64,000 nucleotides of DNA, taken from Lactonifactor sp050944855. Lineage in GTDB: Bacteria; Bacillota; Clostridia; Lachnospirales; Lachnospiraceae. Positions 1-8,203 of this stretch are shown piece by piece. Within the stretch, counting starts at the first letter, position 1. Each line of letters starts with the position of its first letter. The notes beneath the pieces were generated by a model, which saw nothing but the letters and a program-made list of their open reading frames with translations, did no database searches and was not told the DNA's origin. The stretch lies in the NCBI GenBank assembly GCA_050944855.1, contig JBMNRU010000015.1:1-64000 (forward strand), written 5' to 3'. A program made the position numbers and the translations under genes.

Positions 1-128
1 TCTATCCCTTTTACTGTTTTTAAGGATCTTTCGATCGTTCTTTAAATGATTCTTCTTTAAAGAATTTTCGAGGTTCATGTGTTTCACTGTTCAGTTATCA
101 AAGTGCTTTGTCTTACGACAGCTTAATT
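1..128 (-). promoter_or_regulatory. Leader of an rRNA operon leaving the left edge
   Basis: Read on the minus strand, this stretch carries a boxA-like run (CACTTTGATAACTGAAC) and the AT-rich spacer that usually precedes 16S rRNA in Clostridia. It has no open reading frame. The 16S gene itself would start left of position 1, so its presence is inferred. Two strong promoters sit just upstream at 129-241. Confidence 0.6.
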
Positions 129-157
129 AGATTATCACATCTTTGTTAGCTTGTCAA
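129..157 (-). promoter_or_regulatory. rRNA operon promoter P2
   Basis: On the minus strand, TTGACA (152-157) and TAATCT (129-134) are separated by 17 bases. It is the inner of two tandem sigma-A promoters feeding the leftward leader. Confidence 0.75.
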
Positions 158-212
158 CATCTTTTTTCAACTTTTTTCGTTGTCCTTCAGTTGCCGTGTC
201 GACAACTATTTT

Positions 213-241
213 ATGATACCACGCACTTTCTCCTTTGTCAA
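213..241 (-). promoter_or_regulatory. rRNA operon promoter P1
   Basis: On the minus strand, TTGACA (236-241) and TATCAT (213-218) are separated by 17 bases. The -35 box begins only about 9 bases after the radA stop codon, and no terminator is visible between radA and this promoter. Confidence 0.7.
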
Positions 242-249
242 CCGCTTTT

Positions 250-1614
250 TTAAACATAATCCATACTTTCTTTGATATTGCTGACTCCTATCAACCGAAT
301 CTGATACGGATTTTTGATCGCATCCAGATTTGCCTTCGGTAAAATACAGGTCTGAAATCCCATCTTTTCTGCCTCTGCGATACGCTGCTCAGCCATACTG
401 ACGCCTCTTACTTCACCGGAAAGACCCACCTCACCAAAAATCACAGTATTCGGATCCATGACACGATTCCTGTAGCTGGATACAATGGCCATGACAATTC
501 CCAGATCCATAGCGGGCTCCCCCAATTTCATACCTCCTGCCAGATTCACATAGGCATCGCAGTTTCCAAGGGAAAGCTGTGCCCGTTTCTCTAAAACAGC
601 CATGAGCAGATTCACTCGATTATAATCAATTCCCACGGATGTTCGCCGCGGCATGCCAAAGTTCGTCTGTGTGACTAATGCCTGTATTTCAATCATCATA
701 GGCCGTGTTCCTTCCACGGAGCAGACCACTACAGAGCCCGGCGCATCTGTGGGACGGCCGCTGAGCATAATCTGTGACGGATCTTTCACTTCAACCAGAC
801 CGCATTGCTGCATTTCAAACACACCGATTTCATTTGTAGAACCAAAACGATTCTTTACGCCCCGCAGAATTCTGTATGCGACATGACGGTCTCCTTCAAA
901 ATATAACACGGTATCTACCATATGCTCCAGCACCCGGGGCCCTGCCACACTTCCGTCCTTTGTCACATGACCTACAATAAAAACAGAAATTCCCATTCCC
1001 TTTGCAATCTGCAGCAAAATTCCCGTGGATTCCCGTACCTGAGAAACACTTCCCGGAGCAGACGCCACTTCTTCGTTATACATGGTTTGAATGGAATCTA
1101 CAATTACTACATCAGGGGTTTGACGCTCGATCACCTGACGAATGATATCCAGATTCGTCTCACATAAAAGCAGCATTTCCTCCCGAAACTCTCCGATTCT
1201 TTCTGCCCTCATCTTAATCTGCTTCAAAGATTCTTCACCGGAAATATAAAGTACCTTTCTTTTATCATCTGTCAGCTGTTTACAAACCTGTAATAACAAA
1301 GTGGATTTTCCGATACCCGGATCACCTCCCACCAGTATCAGAGACCCTGGAACAATACCGCCGCCCAACACACGGTCTAATTCTCCGATTCCGATCCGCA
1401 TCCGTTCCTCTTCTCCCGAAGATATCTGCGACAGACGAAAAGGCTCCGTCAACCTTCTCTCTCCTGTTTGAGAGCCTTTTGTTTTACTGGAAGCAGAAAC
1501 AGTTTCCTCCACAAAACTATTCCATTCCCTGCATCCCGGACATTGTCCCAGCCATTTACTTGACTCATAGCCACAATTTTGGCAATAAAATACTGTCTTT
1601 TTCCCTTTTGCCAT
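250..1614 (-). CDS. radA: DNA repair protein RadA
   Basis: RadA (Sms) is a RecA-like ATPase that drives branch migration during recombinational repair. The 454-aa product has an N-terminal zinc finger with Cys at 11, 14, 25 and 28, a Walker A motif GGDPGIGKST at about 96-105, and the RadA signature KNRFGS at about 254-259. A Lon-like C-terminal domain follows, and the length is typical. The start follows an AAAGGA ribosome site. It lies downstream of clpC as in many Firmicutes, here separated by one small conserved gene and a terminator-like hairpin. Its 3' end abuts the rRNA operon promoters. Confidence 0.96.
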   Translation of the reverse strand: MAKGKKTVFYCQNCGYESSKWLGQCPGCREWNSFVEETVSASSKTKGSQTGERRLTEPFRLSQISSGEEERMRIGIGELDRVLGGGIVPGSLILVGGDPGIGKSTLLLQVCKQLTDDKRKVLYISGEESLKQIKMRAERIGEFREEMLLLCETNLDIIRQVIERQTPDVVIVDSIQTMYNEEVASAPGSVSQVRESTGILLQIAKGMGISVFIVGHVTKDGSVAGPRVLEHMVDTVLYFEGDRHVAYRILRGVKNRFGSTNEIGVFEMQQCGLVEVKDPSQIMLSGRPTDAPGSVVVCSVEGTRPMMIEIQALVTQTNFGMPRRTSVGIDYNRVNLLMAVLEKRAQLSLGNCDAYVNLAGGMKLGEPAMDLGIVMAIVSSYRNRVMDPNTVIFGEVGLSGEVRGVSMAEQRIAEAEKMGFQTCILPKANLDAIKNPYQIRLIGVSNIKESMDYV

Positions 1615-1641
1615 CTATCTTTTCCTTTCCTTCGGAGCAAT

Positions 1642-1670
1642 AAAAAGGCCGCCTCTTGGCAGCCTTTACT
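1642..1670 (-). terminator. Terminator upstream of radA
   Basis: A 10-bp hairpin (AAAGGCTGCC / GGCGGCCTTT with an AAGA loop, one G-U pair) is followed on the minus strand by TTTTTATT. It sits after the small gene at 1681-2094, so radA would be expressed by readthrough or from a promoter I did not identify. Confidence 0.6.
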
Positions 1671-1680
1671 CTTATACAAC

Positions 1681-2094
1681 TTACAGCTTCTGAACCTCAA
1701 CCGCTGCCTTTAGGGACTGTTCCAGATCCACACTAAAGGAAAGCTTTCCTCCCAGGTTCGTCTTCATATAACCAACCTTCTCGCCGTCAACGATCACAAC
1801 ATATTCTGTGTCTTCTTCCAGTTCTACCGTAATCTGTGTATCATCTGTACCGGATACCTCAAATTCCATTCCCGTACCGTGCTGATTCAGATGAAAAACA
1901 GCAGTTCCCGGAACCGATTCATATACAAACATTCCATTCTTCTCCAATTTTGTGATCTCCCGGAATGTTTTTACTTTATACATATCGCCATCATGTTCAT
2001 AATCAGACAGTTTCGATTTTGTCTGAAGCTCATAATCTCCAAAACTAATAGTACCGTCTGTTTCTGTACGTAATAACTCTTTGACTACTGACAT
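1681..2094 (-). CDS. Conserved small protein (often labelled endosialidase)
   Basis: This 137-aa acidic protein has no signal peptide and no membrane segment. It appears mostly beta: short strands alternate with charged turns, and a GEKVGYMKTNLGGKL stretch lies near the C terminus. I recognise it as a family conserved next to clpC and radA in Lachnospiraceae and often annotated 'endosialidase'; no catalytic motif supports that name, so the function is unknown. I chose the second ATG (2094) because GGAGG lies 8 bases before it and only 2 bases before the first ATG. A weak TATAAT at about 2173-2178 could give it its own promoter. Confidence 0.6.
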   Translation of the reverse strand: MSVVKELLRTETDGTISFGDYELQTKSKLSDYEHDGDMYKVKTFREITKLEKNGMFVYESVPGTAVFHLNQHGTGMEFEVSGTDDTQITVELEEDTEYVVIVDGEKVGYMKTNLGGKLSFSVDLEQSLKAAVEVQKL

Positions 2095-2194
2095 CTTCAT
2101 GCCCTCCCACTTTTGTCTTGCATTGCTTTTATCACATCACAGCAGGATGATTCCTGTCTGTTTTCTTAATTATATAATAATCTCCAGAAATATG

Positions 2195-4657
2195 CTAGTC
2201 ATTTGTGGCAGTTATCAGAAATTTTATCTCTCCTTTTACTGCTCTTACCACCACGGTATCTCCTGTTTTTATACTGCCGTCCAGAATCAACTCTGCCATC
2301 TGATCTTCTATTTTACTCTGAATCGCCCGCTTTAGAGGACGTGCTCCGTATTTCTGATCAAAACTGGATTTGACCAGAAATTCTTTTGCACTGTCCCGCA
2401 CTTTTAATTCAATCTGCATCTGCTCTTTACAGCGCTTGATCAGATTACGAAGTAAAATCCCCACAATCTTTTTGATGTGTGTTTCATCCAGTGCATGGAA
2501 CACAATGGTTTCATCGATCCGGTTTAAAAACTCCGGTTTGAACAGACGTTTTACCTCTTCCATTACACTGTCCTTCATGCGTTTATAATCCGCCTGTGGA
2601 TCTTCCACAGAAACAAATCCCAGTTTTTTGGGTTCAATGATGGATTTTGCACCTGCATTAGAGGTCATAATAATAATGGTCTGCTTAAAATCGATCTTCC
2701 GTCCCTGGGCGTCCGTGATATGCCCGTCATCCAAAACCTGAAGCAAAATGTTAAACACATCCGGATGGGCTTTTTCAATCTCGTCAAACAAAATAACACT
2801 GTACGGATTCCTGCGTACCTTTTCACTGAGCTGACCGCCTTCGTCGTAGCCAACATATCCCGGAGGTGATCCGATTAATTTGGACACGCTATGTTTCTCC
2901 ATATATTCCGACATATCAACACGGATCATAGCCCGCTCCGTTCCAAATACAGCTTCTGCCAAGGCTTTCGACAGTTCTGTTTTACCCACACCTGTAGGTC
3001 CCAGAAACAGAAAAGACCCAATAGGACGATTGGGATCTTTTAATCCCACACGACCTCGCTTCACTGCTCTCGACACAGCCTTCACCGCTTCATCCTGACC
3101 AACAACCCGTTTATGGAGAACGGACTCCAGACGGGCCAGGCGTTTAGAATCTGCCTCCGCCAGTTTCTGTACCGGTATCTTTGTCCATTGAGAAATAATT
3201 TCTCCAATGGTCTCCTCTGTTACCAAAAGACTCTTTTTCCTGCACTTTTTCTCGTATTTCTCCCGTTCCTTCTGCAAGGCCTCTTCCAGTTCCTTCTGCT
3301 GGGCCTGTCTGTCTCTGGCCAATACAAAATCGCCCTGTTTAATGGCGGCTTCTTTCTCCTCACAAAGCTGCCGCAGCTGATTTTCTTTCCTGATAATCTC
3401 CTCCGGCAGCTGGTAACCGGCTAGCTGCACTTTGGAAGAGGCTTCATCCAACAGATCAATCGCCTTATCCGGAAGAAAACGATCATTCACGTAACGTATG
3501 GACATCGTAACTGCCGCTTCTATTGCAGAATCTTCAATCTTTACCTGATGATGCTGTTCATAATACGGACGCAGACCTTTCAGAATGGCAATAGCCTCTT
3601 CTTTGTTTGGTTCTTCCACCGTCACCGGCTGGAATCTCCGTTCCAAAGCAGCATCCTTTTCTATATACTTTCTATATTCATCTATGGTCGTAGCACCAAT
3701 CAACTGGATTTCTCCCCGGGAAAGAGAAGGTTTTAAAATATTAGAAGCATCCAGCGCGCCTTCTGCCCCGCCGGCACCGATAATAGTATGCAGCTCATCA
3801 ATAAACAGAAGGATTTTCCTGTTATCCATCACTTCTTTCACTACATTTTTAATTCGTTCTTCAAACTCGCCCCGGTATTTTGACCCGGCGACCATACCGG
3901 ACAAATCCAGCACTACAACCCGTTTATCCTGCACGCTTTCCGGCACCAGACCCCATACGATCCTCTGGGCCAGCCCTTCCGCGATCGCTGTTTTTCCCAC
4001 GCCCGGTTCTCCGATTAGACAGGGATTGTTTTTCGTACGTCGACTTAAGATCTGAATAATACGGTTTATTTCCTGCTCCCGCCCGATCACAGGATCTAAC
4101 TTTCCCTGACGTGCCAGCTCAGTCAGATCCCTGCTGTACTGATCCAATGTAGGTGTACTGCTTCCGTCCTGCATCTTCATGGCTTTTCCCGACTGTAATT
4201 CTTCCTTTGTAAAATTGCCGTCTTCCCCCATGGCGATCAGGGTATCCGTATATAACTTCTGTATATTGACACCCATCGTATGCAAAAGACGCGTGGCCAC
4301 ACAGTCATAGTCTTTTAGCATGGCAATGAGAATATGCTCGGTTCCCACCACATCACTATGGAAACCGGCACTTTCCTCCTGCGCACACTGCAGCACCCGT
4401 TCTGCCCGCGGGCTGTATCCCTGCGGCTGGGCAAGCAGCACATCCGCCGGAGGTGCGATCAGCTGGTCAATCAATTCCAGTGTTCTCTCTACATCCACCT
4501 GTGCCTGGGCAAGCATCATGCCGGCTGTACCATCTTCTGCTTCAATCAGTCCCACCAGCAAATGTTCGGTTCCCACATAATTATGTTTCAAAGAATAAGC
4601 CGTATGTTCTGCCTGTTTCAAGGCCCTCAGTGCCTGTTTTGTATATTGTTCTTTCAT
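2195..4657 (-). CDS. clpC: ATP-dependent Clp protease ATPase ClpC
   Basis: ClpC is a Hsp100 unfoldase that feeds substrates to ClpP. The 820-aa product has two N-terminal Clp_N repeats (about 1-145), a first AAA module with GEPGVGKT, a central UVR-type coiled coil with KEAAIKQGDF, a second AAA module with GPTGVGKT, and an LGF tripeptide (in KKLGFVS) that matches the ClpP-docking loop. The ATG at 4657 is chosen because GGAGG precedes it at good spacing; a TTG four codons earlier is less likely. It lies 48 bases after a GntR gene, with a CCCTGT/ACAGGG hairpin between them. The ctsR-mcsA-mcsB genes that usually precede clpC are absent and I see no CtsR heptads. Confidence 0.95.
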   Translation of the reverse strand: MKEQYTKQALRALKQAEHTAYSLKHNYVGTEHLLVGLIEAEDGTAGMMLAQAQVDVERTLELIDQLIAPPADVLLAQPQGYSPRAERVLQCAQEESAGFHSDVVGTEHILIAMLKDYDCVATRLLHTMGVNIQKLYTDTLIAMGEDGNFTKEELQSGKAMKMQDGSSTPTLDQYSRDLTELARQGKLDPVIGREQEINRIIQILSRRTKNNPCLIGEPGVGKTAIAEGLAQRIVWGLVPESVQDKRVVVLDLSGMVAGSKYRGEFEERIKNVVKEVMDNRKILLFIDELHTIIGAGGAEGALDASNILKPSLSRGEIQLIGATTIDEYRKYIEKDAALERRFQPVTVEEPNKEEAIAILKGLRPYYEQHHQVKIEDSAIEAAVTMSIRYVNDRFLPDKAIDLLDEASSKVQLAGYQLPEEIIRKENQLRQLCEEKEAAIKQGDFVLARDRQAQQKELEEALQKEREKYEKKCRKKSLLVTEETIGEIISQWTKIPVQKLAEADSKRLARLESVLHKRVVGQDEAVKAVSRAVKRGRVGLKDPNRPIGSFLFLGPTGVGKTELSKALAEAVFGTERAMIRVDMSEYMEKHSVSKLIGSPPGYVGYDEGGQLSEKVRRNPYSVILFDEIEKAHPDVFNILLQVLDDGHITDAQGRKIDFKQTIIIMTSNAGAKSIIEPKKLGFVSVEDPQADYKRMKDSVMEEVKRLFKPEFLNRIDETIVFHALDETHIKKIVGILLRNLIKRCKEQMQIELKVRDSAKEFLVKSSFDQKYGARPLKRAIQSKIEDQMAELILDGSIKTGDTVVVRAVKGEIKFLITATND

Positions 4658-4705
4658 GTACGCCTCCAAACCAGCAGCGCCCTGTACTTTGACAGGGGAT
4701 TTTCG

Positions 4706-5074
4706 CTACTCATATTCTCTATAAATCTCTTCAATCAGCTGATGTACTTCTTCTTTGGAAATCCGCTTGCAGCTTCCTTTTGCAAGCACTACCCGCAATT
4801 CTTCTTTCATCTCCTGTAAAGCCTGTAATTTGTCACAGTCAATGCAGACCACAGCGCCTCTACGCCGGTCTATGGTAAGAAATCCTTCCTGCTTTAACAC
4901 CGAATAGGCTTTGTTTACCGTATGCATATTGATCCCGATGGTATCTGCCAGCTGGCGTACCGATGGAAGCGTATCCCCCACCTGTATTCTGGACGTGGCA
5001 ATCCCCAGTATAATCTGATTGCGCAGCTGTATATAAATAGCTTCATCACTGTTAAAATCTATCTCGATAATCAT
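4706..5074 (-). CDS. GntR family regulator, YtrA type
   Basis: This is a 122-aa repressor of the short YtrA class: a winged helix-turn-helix occupies about residues 10-75 (IYIQLRNQI ... LPSVRQLADTIGINMHTVNKAYSVLKQEGFL), followed by a short charged C-terminal dimerisation tail. YtrA-type regulators usually control an ABC transporter in their own operon, but the next gene here is clpC. The start follows AGGTGATTCG. It has its own promoter at 5122-5150 with an inverted repeat ATTGT-N15-ACAAT overlapping the -10, so autoregulation is likely. Whether it also controls clpC is inference. Confidence 0.85.
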   Translation of the reverse strand: MIIEIDFNSDEAIYIQLRNQIILGIATSRIQVGDTLPSVRQLADTIGINMHTVNKAYSVLKQEGFLTIDRRRGAVVCIDCDKLQALQEMKEELRVVLAKGSCKRISKEEVHQLIEEIYREYE

Positions 5075-5109
5075 CGAATCACCTGACTTTCTTATCTCCC
5101 GGTTTTCAT

Positions 5110-5150
5110 ATTGTTATACATATAATAGCACAATTAGAACTATTTTACAA
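5110..5150 (-). promoter_or_regulatory. Promoter and inverted repeat of the GntR-clpC unit
   Basis: On the minus strand, TTGTAA (5145-5150) and TATTAT (5122-5127) are 17 bases apart. The TAA of the -35 box is the stop codon of the MATE gene. An inverted repeat (ATTGT at 5110-5114, ACAAT at 5130-5134) flanks the -10 and is a plausible GntR operator. Confidence 0.65.
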
Positions 5151-6515
5151 GCATTGTTCCCTGCAAGTTAGCTGATTCATTTTTTTTATTTCCGGTCTTA
5201 ATAAAAGACCTGCCACGATCAGCGCTGCCGTATCCGCAATGGGGCCGGCATACATAACTCCATCAATTCCCAGGATCATAGGAAAAATAATAATCAATGG
5301 AAGTAAGAAAATCACCTGTCTGGTCATCGATATAAAGATGCCCTTTTTTGCTTTTCCGATGGAGGTAAAAAAGTTGCTTGTCAGCGGCTGCAGACCATTT
5401 GCCAAAGTAAGCAGCATATAGATTCTAAAATAGCGAATGGCAAACTGATAATACAGTTCGCTTCCTCCTCCGAATATTTGAATGATCTGTCTCGGGAAAA
5501 TCTGAAAACTCAAAAATGCCGCTAAAGAAATGACCGTGACCGCTGTCAATCCCAGCTTCAGCGTTGTTTTTACCCGTTCATACTGCTTCGCTCCGTAATT
5601 AAAGCCAAAGATTGGCTGACAGCCCTGAGAGATTCCCACCACAACAGCGATCAAAAGTGAATTTACCTTCATAATAATACCCACACAGGCCAACGGAATC
5701 TCGCTTCCATAAACAGACCTGGCGCCATAATAGGTCAAAACGTTATTCATCACGATCTGCACAAGCGTAATTGCCATCTGATTGAAGCAGGCGGCAGCAC
5801 CCAATGACGCAATATCCCGAAGGCAGCTTATATGCACACGAAAATATTCTTTTTTCATTCGGATACTCTGATAATGAAATAAATACCAGATCATAAGGCA
5901 TCCGGATACTGCCTGTCCCATGACCGTGGCAATGGCGGCTCCTGCCATTCCCCATTGAAATACAAAAATGAACAACGGATCCAGCACTGTATTGATCACT
6001 GCCCCTATCACTACACAAGTCATGGATTTTAAAGGTCTTCCATCGCCTCGCACCATATGGCTTCCGGCAGTAGAGATCATGGAAAGAGGAATCCCTAAAA
6101 CAATAATCCTGGTATAAGTAACCGCATATGACAGCACATCACCCGATGCTCCGCACAAACGCACAACCGGATACAGAAAAATCTCCATCAGCAGGCATAA
6201 TACCACACTGGATCCAAATACGAGAAGGATTCCTGTGCCAACCACTTCGCCGGCCTTTTGCTCTTCCCCCGCACCCAGACGCAAATTAAAATTCGAGGTG
6301 GTTCCTATTCCCAGAAGCAGAGCGATGGCCAGCGTAATGGTGGTAATCGGAAACGCCACATTCGTAGCAGCATTTCCTAACATCCCGATACCCCGTCCAA
6401 TGAAAATCTGATCTACAATATTATATAAAGAATTCACCAGCATACTGATAATACTGGGGATTGCAAACCGGAACAACAGCTTCCCAATCCGCTCTGTTCC
6501 CAATGGATTTGCCAT
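5145..6515 (-). CDS. MATE family efflux transporter
   Basis: This is a multidrug and toxin extrusion family exporter of about 456 aa with twelve predicted membrane helices, driven by a Na+ or H+ gradient. The N terminus (NPLGTERIGKLLFRFAIPSIISML) and the NIVDQIFIGRGIG motif are typical, and the two six-helix halves are both present. The open frame runs further upstream to 6581, but that part lies inside the putP terminator hairpin. The ATG at 6515 has GGAG 8 bases upstream, so I use it. Substrate unknown. The stop codon overlaps the -35 box of the next transcription unit. Confidence 0.9.
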   Translation of the reverse strand: MANPLGTERIGKLLFRFAIPSIISMLVNSLYNIVDQIFIGRGIGMLGNAATNVAFPITTITLAIALLLGIGTTSNFNLRLGAGEEQKAGEVVGTGILLVFGSSVVLCLLMEIFLYPVVRLCGASGDVLSYAVTYTRIIVLGIPLSMISTAGSHMVRGDGRPLKSMTCVVIGAVINTVLDPLFIFVFQWGMAGAAIATVMGQAVSGCLMIWYLFHYQSIRMKKEYFRVHISCLRDIASLGAAACFNQMAITLVQIVMNNVLTYYGARSVYGSEIPLACVGIIMKVNSLLIAVVVGISQGCQPIFGFNYGAKQYERVKTTLKLGLTAVTVISLAAFLSFQIFPRQIIQIFGGGSELYYQFAIRYFRIYMLLTLANGLQPLTSNFFTSIGKAKKGIFISMTRQVIFLLPLIIIFPMILGIDGVMYAGPIADTAALIVAGLLLRPEIKKMNQLTCREQCL

Positions 6516-6540
6516 CTTCATCTCTCCTTTTCTGTTTCTG

Positions 6541-6577
6541 AAAAGCACGTCCTGCAGATTCTGCAGAGCGTGCTTTT
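6541..6577 (-). terminator. Terminator after the PutP-like gene
   Basis: A stem AAAAGCACG / CGTGCTTTT encloses a second palindrome CTGCAG-AAT-CTGCAG. It falls between the symporter stop and the MATE start; the U-run is short on the minus strand. Confidence 0.6.
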
Positions 6578-6587
6578 TCATTTTGCT

Positions 6588-8135
6588 TTATTTATCTCCA
6601 TCTTTCATGGCAGCTACCCGTTCAAACTCTTCTACGATCTCTTTGTCCGGTGCTTTCGTTGCCAAACTTACTACTACAATTGCAATACTTGCTACAAGGA
6701 ATGCAGGCAGCAATTCATATATATTCCATGCTCCTCCCAGCGGACGAACCAGATATTTCCAAACAAATACCATGACGCCCCCGCTTATAAGGCCTGCCAA
6801 TGCACCATTTCTGTTGGTGCGTTTCCAGAACAGAGAAAACAGCACAACCGGTCCAAAAGTAGCGCCGAATCCGGCCCATGCAAAGGACACGATCATAAAT
6901 ACAGAACTATCTGGATTTTTTGCAAGAAATGCTGCAATAACAGCGATAACAAACAAGGACCCACGTGCAGCCAACATTTTCTGCTTATCCGACATCTTGA
7001 TGCCGAATGTACCATACAGGATATTCTGAGATACCGAAGAAGACGCAGCCAACAGCTGGGAATCTGCGGTAGACATGGTGGATGCCAGAATACCTGCCAG
7101 AATCAAACCTGCCAGAAGTGCTGCCAAAATGCCGTTCTGGCTCATCAGATCTGCAATCTTAACAATGATCGTCTCGGAATTGGATCCTTCTAACTGCTCC
7201 AGCGTTCCGGCTTTTGTCATTCCCAAACCAACGACACCGATCAGTACGCCTACGGTAAGAGAAATAACAACCCACACCGTAGCCACTCTTCTGGATAATG
7301 ATAATTTTCTTCCGTCTTCGATTGCCATAAAACGCAAAAGGATATGAGGCATTCCAAAATATCCAAGTCCCCATGCCAGCATAGAACAACTGTTGATAAC
7401 GCCGTAAGGAGATGACGTGCCCGTAACCGGATCATGGATATCGGTTAATGACAAATATCCCGACAGAGACTGTGCGTTCTCTATCACCGCACTCCAACCG
7501 CCTGCCATATGAATACCAAATATCAATACCACAATAAGGGCAATGGACATGACAATAGACTGGATAAAGTCCGTAGTGGATGCTGCCAGAAAACCGCCCG
7601 TAATCGTATATCCCACAATGACAAAGGCACTAATGGCCATTGCCGCTGTATAGCTCACGCCAAACAAACTGGAAAACAATTTGCCGCATGCAGCAAATCC
7701 GGAAGCCGTATAGGGAATAAAGAAAATTACAATAATCAATGCGGAGATCAGAAGCAGCGCATTACTGTTATCGCGATAACGATTCTTAAAGAAATCCGGC
7801 AGCGTAATCGCATTGCCGGCAACCACGGTATAGCGGCGAATTCTCTTGGCAACGATAAGCCAGTTCACATAAGTTCCAATCGCCAGGCCGATCGCCGTCC
7901 ATCCGGCATCTGCAATACCTGTTAAATAAGCCACCCCGGGAAGTCCCATCAGCAGCCAGGAACTCATATCCGATGCCTCCGCACTCATAGCGGTTACAAA
8001 TGGGCCTAACTTTCTTCCTCCCAGGTAAAAATCATCTACTGTATTATTCTTTTGCGAACAATAAATACCTATACACACGATACCCACCAGGTATACAACA
8101 ATGGATAGTATGATACCTATTTGCGCTGTTGTCAT
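6588..8135 (-). CDS. putP: Sodium/solute symporter, PutP (proline) type
   Basis: This 515-aa membrane protein belongs to the sodium:solute symporter family, which couples Na+ entry to uptake of proline or a similar solute. Visible family signatures include the first-helix region IVVYLVGIVCIGIYCSQK, the FYLGGRKLG loop, and the MSAEASDMSSWLLMGLPG segment, which matches the Na+ and proline site of PutP. About 13 membrane helices are predicted. A GAGGAGAGG ribosome site precedes the ATG. It follows purD after a terminator-like hairpin, so it is probably functionally separate from the purine genes. Proline is the best substrate guess. Confidence 0.88.
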   Translation of the reverse strand: MTTAQIGIILSIVVYLVGIVCIGIYCSQKNNTVDDFYLGGRKLGPFVTAMSAEASDMSSWLLMGLPGVAYLTGIADAGWTAIGLAIGTYVNWLIVAKRIRRYTVVAGNAITLPDFFKNRYRDNSNALLLISALIIVIFFIPYTASGFAACGKLFSSLFGVSYTAAMAISAFVIVGYTITGGFLAASTTDFIQSIVMSIALIVVLIFGIHMAGGWSAVIENAQSLSGYLSLTDIHDPVTGTSSPYGVINSCSMLAWGLGYFGMPHILLRFMAIEDGRKLSLSRRVATVWVVISLTVGVLIGVVGLGMTKAGTLEQLEGSNSETIIVKIADLMSQNGILAALLAGLILAGILASTMSTADSQLLAASSSVSQNILYGTFGIKMSDKQKMLAARGSLFVIAVIAAFLAKNPDSSVFMIVSFAWAGFGATFGPVVLFSLFWKRTNRNGALAGLISGGVMVFVWKYLVRPLGGAWNIYELLPAFLVASIAIVVVSLATKAPDKEIVEEFERVAAMKDGDK

Positions 8136-8164
8136 ATGTTTTCTCCTCTCCTCATGTAAGCGGA

Positions 8165-8190
8165 AAGAACCCCGCTTTTGCGAGATTCTT
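8165..8190 (-). terminator. Terminator-like hairpin after purD
   Basis: An 11-bp stem (AAGAATCTCGC / GCGGGGTTCTT, two G-U pairs) with an AAAA loop is followed by TTTC on the minus strand. It closes the purine operon before putP. Confidence 0.5.
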
Positions 8191-8203
8191 TTCTACTCAC
8201 TTA

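Noticed and set aside
6570..7193. A 207-codon plus-strand open frame
   Set aside because: It is antisense to the PutP-like gene, whose protein is clearly supported; composition is unnatural and there is no ribosome site.
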